NCBI GenBank assembly: GCA_937877655.1
Contig: CALFJC010000100.1
Coordinates: 1-47,329, forward strand
Reading direction: 5' to 3'
Source: an uncultured Selenomonadales bacterium
GTDB taxonomy: Bacteria; Bacillota; Negativicutes; Selenomonadales; Selenomonadaceae
DNA length: 47,329 bases
Shown here: piece after piece, positions 40,009-47,329 of the stretch
Layout: each line of letters starts with the position of its first letter
Position numbering within the stretch: the stretch's first letter is position 1
Made by a program: the position numbers and the translations under genes
Notes under the pieces: model-generated
Databases searched by the model: none
Told to the model about the DNA's origin: nothing
The model's input: only the letters and a program-made list of their open reading frames with translations

Positions 40009-41865
40009 TTAATCATCAGCTCCTGTCAAAAAAATTTCGGCGGGCATTTCCAATTCGGTAAAGAAAAATTTTTCGTCCTGCGAATATCGGACACATTTAG
40101 CGGGCACGGGCAACGCTTCTCCGACATAAAGAGTTTTCAAAGTTTCGTCCATAGAACTTAAGCCGTAACGAGTAGCTCCTTTCAACTTTTTTGCGGCGGA
40201 AATGAAATTGCGCATGGAAACTCTTAAAGATTTTTCGTCGGAATGAAACTTCAATTCGACGGGCTTTTCAACTTCGCCGTGCTTCAAAAAGTTTTTGAAC
40301 ATCTCCACGAAAATTGCTCTGAGAAAAACGTCCGCATAGTTGTTGCGTTGCAGGGAAATTTTTTTCCAGCGATTGTCAATGTCGATTTGCAAAGCGAATC
40401 CGTTTTCCTTCAGCCACTCGATACAAATTTTTTTGTTGAAAATAACCTCGCGCTCGAAAGAAATTTTTTTGTCGTCAATATCGTTCCAAAGTCGCTCAAG
40501 ACCGTCGCGCATCTTTTGGGCGTCGCTATATTTTCTGTCGTAGTCGTAAAAAACTTCTATGAAACAATACAAAAACGCCGTCTGCAAAACGTCCGCAATT
40601 CCCGTGCCGTCTCCGTCCGCCAAACTGTTTTTCAAAAGGCTTGTGAGCTCCGCAACTTTATCGTTGTATCGCAAATTCAGCATGGCGGCTTCTTTCGTCA
40701 AAGTTTCTTTGCGCGCCAATTCCAAAAGGAGCGCACGCCCCCAAAGTTTTTCCTGTTCGTCTTCCATTTGCAAAAGACTTTCCGCAATTTCTCCCAGCCG
40801 ATTCGCTTGAAGATTTTTATATCTGTGAGTGAATTCCTTAACCAATTTATTTTTGGACGCCCAAATTTTGTCGCGCTCCCGTTGCAGTCGTAATTTTTCC
40901 ATCTGGTCGAGCAGAAACCGTCCCGCGTTGGAAATTTTAAGCGGGATTTTTAAATAGGCAATGTTGAAAGGCGGCTGAGCATCACGCCACGCGGCGGGCG
41001 CGATTTTGCTGAGTTTGACATTTTCATCACGAAAAATTTTCTCCAACAATATGTTAAGTCGTTGCAAAGGAGGACATATGGCACCACTTGATTCCTCAAT
41101 TAAATTTGCAAAGTCTGAACGTTGTTTTCCCGTTAAAATTTGCAAATACTTAACAAAATAATTCGGAGAAAAACCCATACCGAGCGGATCCAAGGCTCCG
41201 GCTTCGACTGCATAAAGAACGAGTTCGCTGTATACGTCTACCGCTTTGACGAACGGCAAAAGATTTCTGTCGTCTGAAGGATTGACATTTCTGAATATAA
41301 ATTTTCCGATGCCCAAAGAATATTCGCGCAAAGTTGAATCCATTTTGTTATAATGAGCCTGCGCCGATTCAAGAAATTGTTTTTGTTCTTCGGAAGAATT
41401 GTCGTCAGCTGCCAAATCATATTTCTGCGCGGCGAACACGAACAGATAAAGATGCGGCAGGGAATATTCGTCAAAAATTTTCAGCGCGTCCTCGAAAAAA
41501 TTTTCCTGTTGCTTGTCAATCCCCTGTTGAATCAGCGACAAATACTTTTGAAAATTTTCGTCCGCAATGACAGCCCAAAGCTCCGAAACGCCAAAATCTT
41601 CTTCGGGCAAAATCTGCTGAAAACTTCTCTTGAGATAAAAATTGCAATACACTCCGAATAACGTAACAAAATCATTGCGGCTTTCCTCAAGAAAAAATTT
41701 TTTCAAGACTTCAAGCAACTTTTTGCGGCTGTCGCGGTAGTAAGCCGCATATGTTTCAGTTAAATCTTCTCCCTCATTAACAGCTTGCAAAATATTTATC
41801 TCATGTGACATTTCCCAATAAATTTCTTCAAAATTCTGCGCGGCGTCGAAAATTTTTTGATTCAA
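40009..41865 (-). CDS. histidine-kinase-like ATPase protein
   Basis: 618 residues from TTG 41865 (GGAAGG 8 nt upstream; a GTG three codons earlier overlaps the RBS). About 340 residues of helical, repeat-like sensor region are followed by an H-box-like 'KEFTHRYKNLQANRLGEIAE' (His near 350, similar to HisKA_2 HR-x-KN). An ATPase-like end has N-box 'EMFKNFLKHGEVEKPVELKF', a degenerate G1 ('RVSMRNFI', lacking DxGxG) and a G2-like 'GATRYGLSSMDETL'. No membrane span, so a cytosolic sensor. Paired with the receiver-like gene it forms a two-component-like unit; activity may be reduced given the missing G1. Confidence 0.58.
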   Translation of the reverse strand: MNQKIFDAAQNFEEIYWEMSHEINILQAVNEGEDLTETYAAYYRDSRKKLLEVLKKFFLEESRNDFVTLFGVYCNFYLKRSFQQILPEEDFGVSELWAVIADENFQKYLSLIQQGIDKQQENFFEDALKIFDEYSLPHLYLFVFAAQKYDLAADDNSSEEQKQFLESAQAHYNKMDSTLREYSLGIGKFIFRNVNPSDDRNLLPFVKAVDVYSELVLYAVEAGALDPLGMGFSPNYFVKYLQILTGKQRSDFANLIEESSGAICPPLQRLNILLEKIFRDENVKLSKIAPAAWRDAQPPFNIAYLKIPLKISNAGRFLLDQMEKLRLQRERDKIWASKNKLVKEFTHRYKNLQANRLGEIAESLLQMEDEQEKLWGRALLLELARKETLTKEAAMLNLRYNDKVAELTSLLKNSLADGDGTGIADVLQTAFLYCFIEVFYDYDRKYSDAQKMRDGLERLWNDIDDKKISFEREVIFNKKICIEWLKENGFALQIDIDNRWKKISLQRNNYADVFLRAIFVEMFKNFLKHGEVEKPVELKFHSDEKSLRVSMRNFISAAKKLKGATRYGLSSMDETLKTLYVGEALPVPAKCVRYSQDEKFFFTELEMPAEIFLTGADD

Positions 41866-41894
41866 ACAAATCACCTTCCTTAAAAATTTTTTTC

Positions 41895-41923
41895 ATTGTA
41901 GCAAAAACATTGCGGGTGTTCAA
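41895..41923 (-). promoter_or_regulatory. promoter of the kinase-like gene
   Basis: On the minus strand TTGAAC (41918-41923), 17-bp spacer, TACAAT (41895-41900). It overlaps the leader of the divergent WYL gene, so a WYL regulator bound here could affect both. Confidence 0.65.
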
Positions 41924-41925
41924 TC

Positions 41926-44280
41926 ATGAAAAAATTCAACTGCTTCACGGAAAGTTACGAGATCATTCGCCGAACTCTGCGCGAACTTTTTGTTTACGGC
42001 TGTTATGACAGCACAATAGGAGCCGAGCGGCAAAAAATTTCCGACAGAAAATACAGCGACGAATTAAAACGCATCAGATATTTTTGGTCAAAGCACATTT
42101 CGGCGCGGCGGCACGGCGAAAAGAAAATAAATTTTTTCCCGTTCAATCGCTGTCCCGACGGCGAAAATTATCTTTTGCGCTCGTATCAAATTCACACCTT
42201 CAAGCCGCAAGATTTAAATCTTTACATTTACCTTTTGCAGATTTTGAGCGACGGAAAAATTTGGAGCGTTACGAAATTGATTGACGAAGTGCTGTTTCAT
42301 TTCTCATTTGAAAACGAAGACGCGGGAATTTTTTATCCGATGATGAGCCGCAAGCTCGAAGAAATGACGGCGGCAGGTTTGCTGATTCGACAGGGAAAAT
42401 CTTCGTATAAATTGGCGGAAGATTTTTTGCAGGAATTTGATTCGGAAGAACTTTTGCACCTGTATGAAATTTTGTTTTTGTACCGAGAACTTTTGCCGCT
42501 GTCGAGTCTCGGCTGTCAAGCGCAACAAGTGCTCGGAGATTATTTGCAACTTACACGCGGCGAAAATGATTTGCCCGGCTCGTGTTTTTGGTTTGAAGAT
42601 ATTTTTTACCAAAACATTTTGAACGACGAAGTACTTTACAAATTGACGGTTGCTTTTGAAGAGCGGCGGCGAGTGGCTTTTCTTTTGCCGAATCGAATTG
42701 TGACGGATGCCATTCCGCGACAAATTATTTTCGATTATCAATACGGTCGCCAATATCTGCGCGGGGAGTCGGAGGGAAATAATTTTTTTTGGCGGCTGGA
42801 TAATATTTCCAACGTCCGATTGCTTGAGAAATTTGACGCGGAAAATTTCCTCGACAAAAATTTTTATCGGCATATTTGGAACGCTTCCCTTCCGAAAACT
42901 TCGGAGCCGCCGCGTTTGGTTGAAATTGATTTCAAAGTTGTCGACGCCGAGTTTCATTTTTTCAAGCGGCTTGAGGCGGAAAAACGTTTCGGTAAGGTTG
43001 AAATTATTTCCGAAAATCATCGGCTGTTTTCAATCGAGTTGGCGGATCCGAATGAACTTATTCCTTGGATCCGTTCTTTCGGTCATGCGGCGAGCGTGCG
43101 GGCAAGTGATCAACACAATCTGCGGGAAAAATTATCTCGCGAGTGGAAGGATACTCTTGAAAATTATTTTAAGCCCGCGCAGGCGATTGAATTTGTCGCG
43201 CCTTCGACGCCGCAAAAATTTTCTCCTAAAGACTTGCCGCCCGGCGAAGTTTTTCAGCCCGAAATTTTTTCGGAGTTCCGCAACGCCTTTTATCGCGCCG
43301 TCATTTACGCTTACAACAAAATTTTGATTGACGGCGAAGAGCTCGACAAAGAATCTCTGGCGGCTTATCTCGGAAAAATTTCTTTCGACTTCGACGAAAA
43401 ATTTTCCCTGCGCGACCCGCTGATTCAAGAAATGGTTTCCTGCGGCGACGAGATAAAAAAATTCGCGCTGTTCGAGGCGGATTATCCCTTCAAAACTTTG
43501 ATACCGACTTACAAGAGCGACGGGCAGGAAGAAATTCCTTTGCCGCCGATAAGATTTTTGGGCGTTGAAAAGCGTTGGCTGAAAACTTTTTTGGAGGCAC
43601 CGCTTGCCCGAAAACTTCTCGGAGAAAATTCATTTGAAAAACTGCGCGGCGTTTTAAAAGACGTATCGCCGTTTCCTTTTGAAAAATTTTTGATTAAAAA
43701 CGGGCAACGAACCGACGGAGATAATTTTGACGCGCCGCAACTTGCCGAAAGAATTTCGCTTTTGATGGAGGCAATCAGACAAAAAATTTTTCTGCGCTAT
43801 TCGCAAAAAGCCGGCAACGGCAAGGAGTACAGCGGCGTTTGCCTGCCGACAAAAATAATTTACTCGCCTTATTTGCAAAAATTTCAAGTCCGCGTCGTTG
43901 TTTGGACAGAAAATACCCCTTCGCTGAAATTAATCAACGTCGCGAATTTTACTCTCCTTGAAAAAGCTTGTCGGGACGAAAATTTTCCCGAAGAAATTTT
44001 TTCGGAGCCCGAAGCCCAAAATTTTCTCAAGCTGAAAATTTTTCCTATTCGCGGCTTCAACGACATTGAACGTTGCTTTTTGCTTTTCGCCGCCAATCGC
44101 AAGGAAGGTTACTTCGATTTGAAAAACAACGTTTATCACTTGAAAATTTTTTATCGAACTTTTGAGCAACGTGCTCTGCGCCGAAAAATTTTATCGCTCG
44201 GAAAAGCCGTCGTTGTTGACGAGCCCGCGCCTTTCCGTGAGAGCATCAAGGAAGAATTGAAAACGATCTGCGCAAAATGA
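41926..44280 (+). CDS. double WYL-domain regulator
   Basis: 784 residues, divergent from the kinase-like gene with only about 60 bp between them. A winged-helix-like start ('DGKIWSVTKLIDEVLFHFSF', 'MMSRKLEEMTAAGLLIRQGK') is followed by a WYL domain (about 255-305: 'RRVAFLLPNRIVTDAIPRQI' and 'FDYQYGRQYLRGESEGNNFF') and its C-terminal extension (about 330-425). A second WYL-like domain (about 620-720) and another extension follow. WYL domains sense nucleic-acid or nucleotide ligands and often control defence islands, usually as repressors. Length is about twice a usual WYL regulator, so the gene looks like a fused duplicate. Confidence 0.72.
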   Translation: MKKFNCFTESYEIIRRTLRELFVYGCYDSTIGAERQKISDRKYSDELKRIRYFWSKHISARRHGEKKINFFPFNRCPDGENYLLRSYQIHTFKPQDLNLYIYLLQILSDGKIWSVTKLIDEVLFHFSFENEDAGIFYPMMSRKLEEMTAAGLLIRQGKSSYKLAEDFLQEFDSEELLHLYEILFLYRELLPLSSLGCQAQQVLGDYLQLTRGENDLPGSCFWFEDIFYQNILNDEVLYKLTVAFEERRRVAFLLPNRIVTDAIPRQIIFDYQYGRQYLRGESEGNNFFWRLDNISNVRLLEKFDAENFLDKNFYRHIWNASLPKTSEPPRLVEIDFKVVDAEFHFFKRLEAEKRFGKVEIISENHRLFSIELADPNELIPWIRSFGHAASVRASDQHNLREKLSREWKDTLENYFKPAQAIEFVAPSTPQKFSPKDLPPGEVFQPEIFSEFRNAFYRAVIYAYNKILIDGEELDKESLAAYLGKISFDFDEKFSLRDPLIQEMVSCGDEIKKFALFEADYPFKTLIPTYKSDGQEEIPLPPIRFLGVEKRWLKTFLEAPLARKLLGENSFEKLRGVLKDVSPFPFEKFLIKNGQRTDGDNFDAPQLAERISLLMEAIRQKIFLRYSQKAGNGKEYSGVCLPTKIIYSPYLQKFQVRVVVWTENTPSLKLINVANFTLLEKACRDENFPEEIFSEPEAQNFLKLKIFPIRGFNDIERCFLLFAANRKEGYFDLKNNVYHLKIFYRTFEQRALRRKILSLGKAVVVDEPAPFRESIKEELKTICAK

Positions 44281-44281
44281 A

Positions 44282-44310
44282 AATTCCCCGTTCAAAGCGA
44301 ATGGGGAATT
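44282..44310. terminator. bidirectional terminator between WYL and DUF262 genes
   Basis: ATTCCCC-G-TTC / GAA-T-GGGGAAT hairpin with T-run on the right; on the left lies the end of the WYL gene. Confidence 0.8.
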
Positions 44311-44314
44311 TTTT

Positions 44315-46099
44315 TTATAATGACTCGCCGAAAATTTTTTTAATCTCCGGGCTGTCGCGCCCCGAAATTTTTCGTCCCGTAAGATTTTCGACGGCGTCAA
44401 GAATTTTTTTGGCGCGAGCGACGATAAATTTTTGAAAATTATCTGCGCGGCAAAGTTCGGCGTCGATAAAATGTTTCTCAAGAATCTCATCCATTTCCGC
44501 GCAGGAAAGTCCCGATTTGTGCTCCATTTTCTCAAGATAAACACTCGGCGGATCGTCTCTGATTGTTCGATTTGTATTTTTCAAAATCAAAGTTTTGTTG
44601 GCTATGCTGTCGTATTTGTCGGCAGAAATTTTTTGAGCCGCACAATATTTTTTCGGGAAAATGTGATGAATTTCGATGCTCTCGGCATAATCTGCACTTG
44701 AACCCATATTTCTTCCAATCAGAAAATCTCTCGCGCCGTTTTTGAAAATCATTGAAATCATTCCTTTGTAAGCCGCCGATTGAGTGCTTTTCAAATTCAT
44801 CAATCGCAATGCGCCGATTTGAGTTTTCCGAATTATTTCGGGCTCCTCGCGCTTGTTAATCCACTTCATAACCTGCACAATATCTTTTGCATAACGAGAA
44901 CCTTGCCCGTCCTTGTAAGACTCGCTGAAGACGCAACACCAATACCATTGCCGAATTTTTATTCGACTCGACGCATTTTCTTTTTCCGACAATTTCAACT
45001 CCGCGAAAATGGCTGCCATCGGAATTAATTGCGATTTGTACGGGAGATATTTTATTGTCGAGATGCCTTCTTCTTCAAGAAATTTTCCCGCCTCAACGAA
45101 GCCGCCGATAATGTCGCCTTTACAGCAAATGTAATCTTCAAATTTGAGTTTCAAAATATCTTCGCCCTTGCAACTCACGGAATTTTTTCCGCTTCGGTTT
45201 CTATAGCTGACAAAAAGCGTCAACGCCGTAATAAAATCCGAGCAATCGACCACTTTTAAAATATTTAAGCCTTTGTCTTCAAAATTTTTCTGAACAGCCT
45301 CCCAATCTTTGCGCAATTTTACGGGCTCGCCGTTCTCGTCCTTTTTCGCAGCAAAAATCGAAGTCAGCAAATCGAAAGTGCCCAACTTTTCTCCGCCGCG
45401 ATTGACGTTCTCAAAAATTTTGCAAACCGCCTCAAGCGAAGTATTTTTTTCAAGAATGATGGCAACAATTTCATAGGAAGAAATTTTGCTGATTATTTTT
45501 TCGTCAAAATCGTCGGCGAATTGCTCTGCGCGGTCGTCGTCATGAAATTTTTCATACGAACGGAGCCAATGCCGCGTTCCGCCAAAAATTTTATTCAGCG
45601 GAAACATGTCGGCGGCAAATTCTTTTTCGGGTGTCGACAAATCCCAATTAACACCCTTAGACTTTAACTTTTTGCTCGGCGGAACGGAAATAACAATGTC
45701 TTCAACTTCGGAAGAATTTTTAACGGACGCAATCGCCTTTTTCATGTCGACGTAGTAAAAAAGTTCGTTCTTTTTGCTCTTGTTAATTTCAACGGGCTTG
45801 TCGGAAAAAATTGCGCCGAAAAGCGAAGTCAGCCGCTGTTGTCCGTCGAGGATTAAAAATTGCGGTTTGGTATTGACCGCGCCGACGCCTTGAATCGTTC
45901 GGCAAGAAAATTTTGTATTGTCCGCGTCGCATTCCAAAATCATTATAGAATTTATCGGGAAACCGCGAATCACACTTTCAAGCAGAGATTTAATTTGTTC
46001 GTCGTCCCAAATCCATTTGCGCTGAAAGTCGGGCAGTTGAATTTCTCCGCTTTTTATTTTCGTCATCATGTCTCCGAGATTGAGTTTTTTCGCATCCAA
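44315..46099 (-). CDS. GmrSD-type DUF262/DUF1524 nuclease
   Basis: 594 residues, start placed at TTG 46099 (RBS AAGGAAGGG, 11-nt spacing; the longer frame to 46264 overlaps the upstream gene). N-terminal DUF262: 'GEIQLPDFQRKWIWDDEQIK', 'LILDGQQRLTSLFGAIF'. C-terminal DUF1524/HNH: 'SIEIHHIFPKKYC' and 'NKTLILKNTNRTI'. The fused order matches GmrSD type IV restriction enzymes, which cut DNA bearing modified bases such as glucosylated hydroxymethylcytosine. Here it sits beside a DNA-modifying system; whether it sees phosphorothioate is unknown. Confidence 0.85.
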   Translation of the reverse strand: MDAKKLNLGDMMTKIKSGEIQLPDFQRKWIWDDEQIKSLLESVIRGFPINSIMILECDADNTKFSCRTIQGVGAVNTKPQFLILDGQQRLTSLFGAIFSDKPVEINKSKKNELFYYVDMKKAIASVKNSSEVEDIVISVPPSKKLKSKGVNWDLSTPEKEFAADMFPLNKIFGGTRHWLRSYEKFHDDDRAEQFADDFDEKIISKISSYEIVAIILEKNTSLEAVCKIFENVNRGGEKLGTFDLLTSIFAAKKDENGEPVKLRKDWEAVQKNFEDKGLNILKVVDCSDFITALTLFVSYRNRSGKNSVSCKGEDILKLKFEDYICCKGDIIGGFVEAGKFLEEEGISTIKYLPYKSQLIPMAAIFAELKLSEKENASSRIKIRQWYWCCVFSESYKDGQGSRYAKDIVQVMKWINKREEPEIIRKTQIGALRLMNLKSTQSAAYKGMISMIFKNGARDFLIGRNMGSSADYAESIEIHHIFPKKYCAAQKISADKYDSIANKTLILKNTNRTIRDDPPSVYLEKMEHKSGLSCAEMDEILEKHFIDAELCRADNFQKFIVARAKKILDAVENLTGRKISGRDSPEIKKIFGESL

Positions 46100-46135
46100 A
46101 TTTATCTTCGCCCTTCCTTTAACTTTAACAAGAAA

Positions 46136-46164
46136 ATTATAACCGGGCAAAATTTTTTCGTCAA
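46136..46164 (-). promoter_or_regulatory. near-consensus sigma-70 promoter of the DUF262 gene
   Basis: On the minus strand TTGACG (46159-46164), 17-bp spacer, TATAAT (46136-46141), 37 bp before the TTG start and downstream of the 46206 stop. Confidence 0.75.
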
Positions 46165-46205
46165 ACCAAAAACGAGACAAGCTCCAAAGCCCATCTCGTC
46201 TTCGA

Positions 46206-47129
46206 TTACTCTTGAAAACCGACAAACGCAATTCCGTTGCTGACGCCGCCCAAACTGTTGACAAGTTGCGATTGACCGTAAATGAAACCTTTCACGTTGA
46301 CAACAGAATTTTCTGCAACAGATTCGGCATTGCCGACGATATAAACCGAAATTGCCACGGGCTTATTGTTATCGTTGACAACCATCATTGCGTGATAACA
46401 ATTTCCGTCGAAAAATTGCGCAACGGAATTTTCAGGCGGCAGTTGCTGAATCGAATAAATTTGTCCGCGAAAACTTACAACTTTTCCGTAATATTCCTGC
46501 GGTGCCTCAAGAGCTTGCGACGCCTTGATTTTATTTTCACGGGCGCGGCGTATGTAATTCGGATATTTTTTAATCAAGTCGGTAGCTTTTTCCCAATTTA
46601 TATTGTCATTTTCGGTGTCGGCTGTTTCCTTGTTCCAACCCGTAGTAATCTCCGCAATCATTTCCTTGCTGCCTTCGGCATGTTTCTCTGTCCGCCGTGC
46701 CCGGAGTGAAGTTTCATCGATTCGCTTTTCTTCGGTTTTAATCTCCATTTCCATGAGTTTTCTTCCTTCTTTTCTCTCCGATTTCTCTGTTTCTTGTCCT
46801 CTTACTATTTCTTCAAATTTTGCTTTTGCCACAGCTTCATAGGCTTCCAGTTGCCCCGGTATTTGCGTCCGATAAAAGCCGTAGAATGAAAATGTTGCTA
46901 TTGCCAGCCACACGATCAATTTTCGTCTGTAATGTTGCAAAGGATTAAAGAGCAATTTTGAGGATTTTAAGCTGACCAGCAGAGAGCCTATCAGCCAAAG
47001 AGAATGATATGCGCTGATGACTGATGAAATTAAAAACACTACGATAAAAAATCTGTTCAGCGTAAGTCCCCATCGATACTCGACATAAAAAAGTGAACCC
47101 CAAAATATTGCGATAAGGTATCTGTTCAT
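46206..47129 (-). CDS. membrane-anchored coiled-coil protein, paralogue 2
   Basis: 307 residues with about three N-terminal membrane spans, a charged coiled coil (about 110-165) and a C-terminal domain matching paralogue 1 at 21692-22594 ('GKVVSFRGQIYSIQQLPPEN' against 'GKVVNLSGRIYSIKQLPPGN', and both ending VGFQE). Also shared is 'TTGWNKETADTENDNINWEK' against 'STGWNLETTDTSNDGTNLLK'. Function unknown. ATG 47129 has RBS GGAGGATG. Confidence 0.72.
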   Translation of the reverse strand: MNRYLIAIFWGSLFYVEYRWGLTLNRFFIVVFLISSVISAYHSLWLIGSLLVSLKSSKLLFNPLQHYRRKLIVWLAIATFSFYGFYRTQIPGQLEAYEAVAKAKFEEIVRGQETEKSERKEGRKLMEMEIKTEEKRIDETSLRARRTEKHAEGSKEMIAEITTGWNKETADTENDNINWEKATDLIKKYPNYIRRARENKIKASQALEAPQEYYGKVVSFRGQIYSIQQLPPENSVAQFFDGNCYHAMMVVNDNNKPVAISVYIVGNAESVAENSVVNVKGFIYGQSQLVNSLGGVSNGIAFVGFQE

Positions 47130-47250
47130 CGTTCATCCTCCTTAACCAAAATTTTCCTGTTTGAAAAAATTTTAGCATAGGAGAACTTCAACGTCAAAGA
47201 ATTGTGCAGTTTTTATTTTTTTATGGAAGTTAGGTTGCGCAATAAAAAAA

Positions 47251-47268
47251 CGGAGCCCGAAGACTCCG
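47251..47268 (-). terminator. terminator of a minus-strand gene to the right of the window
   Basis: CGGAGTC / GGCTCCG-type hairpin followed on the minus strand by TTTTTTT (47243-47250). The gene it serves would end just beyond or at 47281-47329. Confidence 0.65.
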
Positions 47269-47329
47269 CTTGAATTTCAATTTCTTTTGCCGAAAAAAAC
47301 TGAGCGGCGCACCGCAATTTCGGCAGGAA

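Noticed and set aside
46100..46264. Longer N-terminus of the DUF262 protein
   Set aside because: It overlaps the upstream gene and contains the promoter; the family normally starts just before the LPDFQR segment.
47269..47329. Possible zinc-ribbon fragment (CRNCGAPLSFF on the minus strand)
   Set aside because: The frame would run through the terminator hairpin; with only 60 bp visible, neither this nor the alternative frame ending at TGA near 47281 can be supported.
1..47329. Very frequent A4T4-like tracts as regulatory elements
   Set aside because: They occur evenly in coding sequence (Lys-Ile-Phe and Asn-Phe codons) and between genes, so they look like a genome-wide compositional habit rather than sites.

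Overview
The window looks like a chromosomal segment from a Gram-negative-type Firmicute, most likely a Negativicute (Selenomonadales-like). This is an inference. It rests on an ADP-heptose epimerase gene (LPS core), Sec-type periplasmic proteins, and Firmicute-style housekeeping neighbourhoods (rsmH-ftsL; dapF-gmk-rpoZ-coaBC; a DUF512 radical-SAM protein next to der). Base composition is moderately AT-rich, with very frequent A4T4-like tracts in coding and non-coding DNA. Several genes start with GTG or TTG behind a clear Shine-Dalgarno. No tRNA, rRNA or CRISPR array was seen.

1-21.7 kb is mainly core genome. It holds the hldD tail, three secreted proteins, a nitroreductase, a DUF1858 protein and rsmH-ftsL (the division cluster stops there). 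A zone of mobile-element wreckage follows (5.9-7.3 kb): a small insert with IS200/IS605-like terminal hairpins and two decayed IS5-like elements. Next come a PAP2 phosphatase, a duplicated-HTH protein, the overlapping tsaC-snoaL-glyA run, a RelE/ParD-like toxin-antitoxin pair, a double-glycine-leader peptide, prmC, a PIN/TRAM membrane protein, another nitroreductase, coaBC-rpoZ-gmk-dapF, and on the opposite strand DUF512-der. Two operon junctions (rpoZ/coaBC and dapF/gmk) each carry a short stub duplicating the 5' end of the downstream gene, followed by a perfect short palindrome.

21.7-47.1 kb is a defence island bracketed by two paralogous membrane-anchored coiled-coil proteins. Its core (24.0-37.1 kb, one strand, tight overlaps) is a single-strand DNA phosphorothioation (Ssp-like) system: a DndC/SspD-like PP-loop Fe-S protein, a DUF4007 (SspB-like) protein, a large SspC-like ATPase and an SspA/DndA-like cysteine desulfurase. 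These are followed by a likely restriction module: a PLD-nuclease/SF2-helicase fusion, a 54-aa protein, a DndD-like SMC ATPase and two unrecognised proteins. Farther right lie a histidine-kinase-like and receiver-like gene pair, a divergent double-WYL regulator, and a GmrSD-type DUF262/DUF1524 nuclease.

The most unusual stretch is 37.3-38.7 kb, between the Ssp-like operon and the kinase/receiver pair. On the plus strand are two paralogous 35-37-aa single-membrane-span peptides and a decayed third copy. Converging on them from the other strand is a tandem array of at least five 19-25-residue ORFs, each with its own strong ribosome-binding site, separated by a repeated ~66-nt linker that itself carries RBS-ATG starts. 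I know of no described system with this layout, and it is my main candidate for something new.
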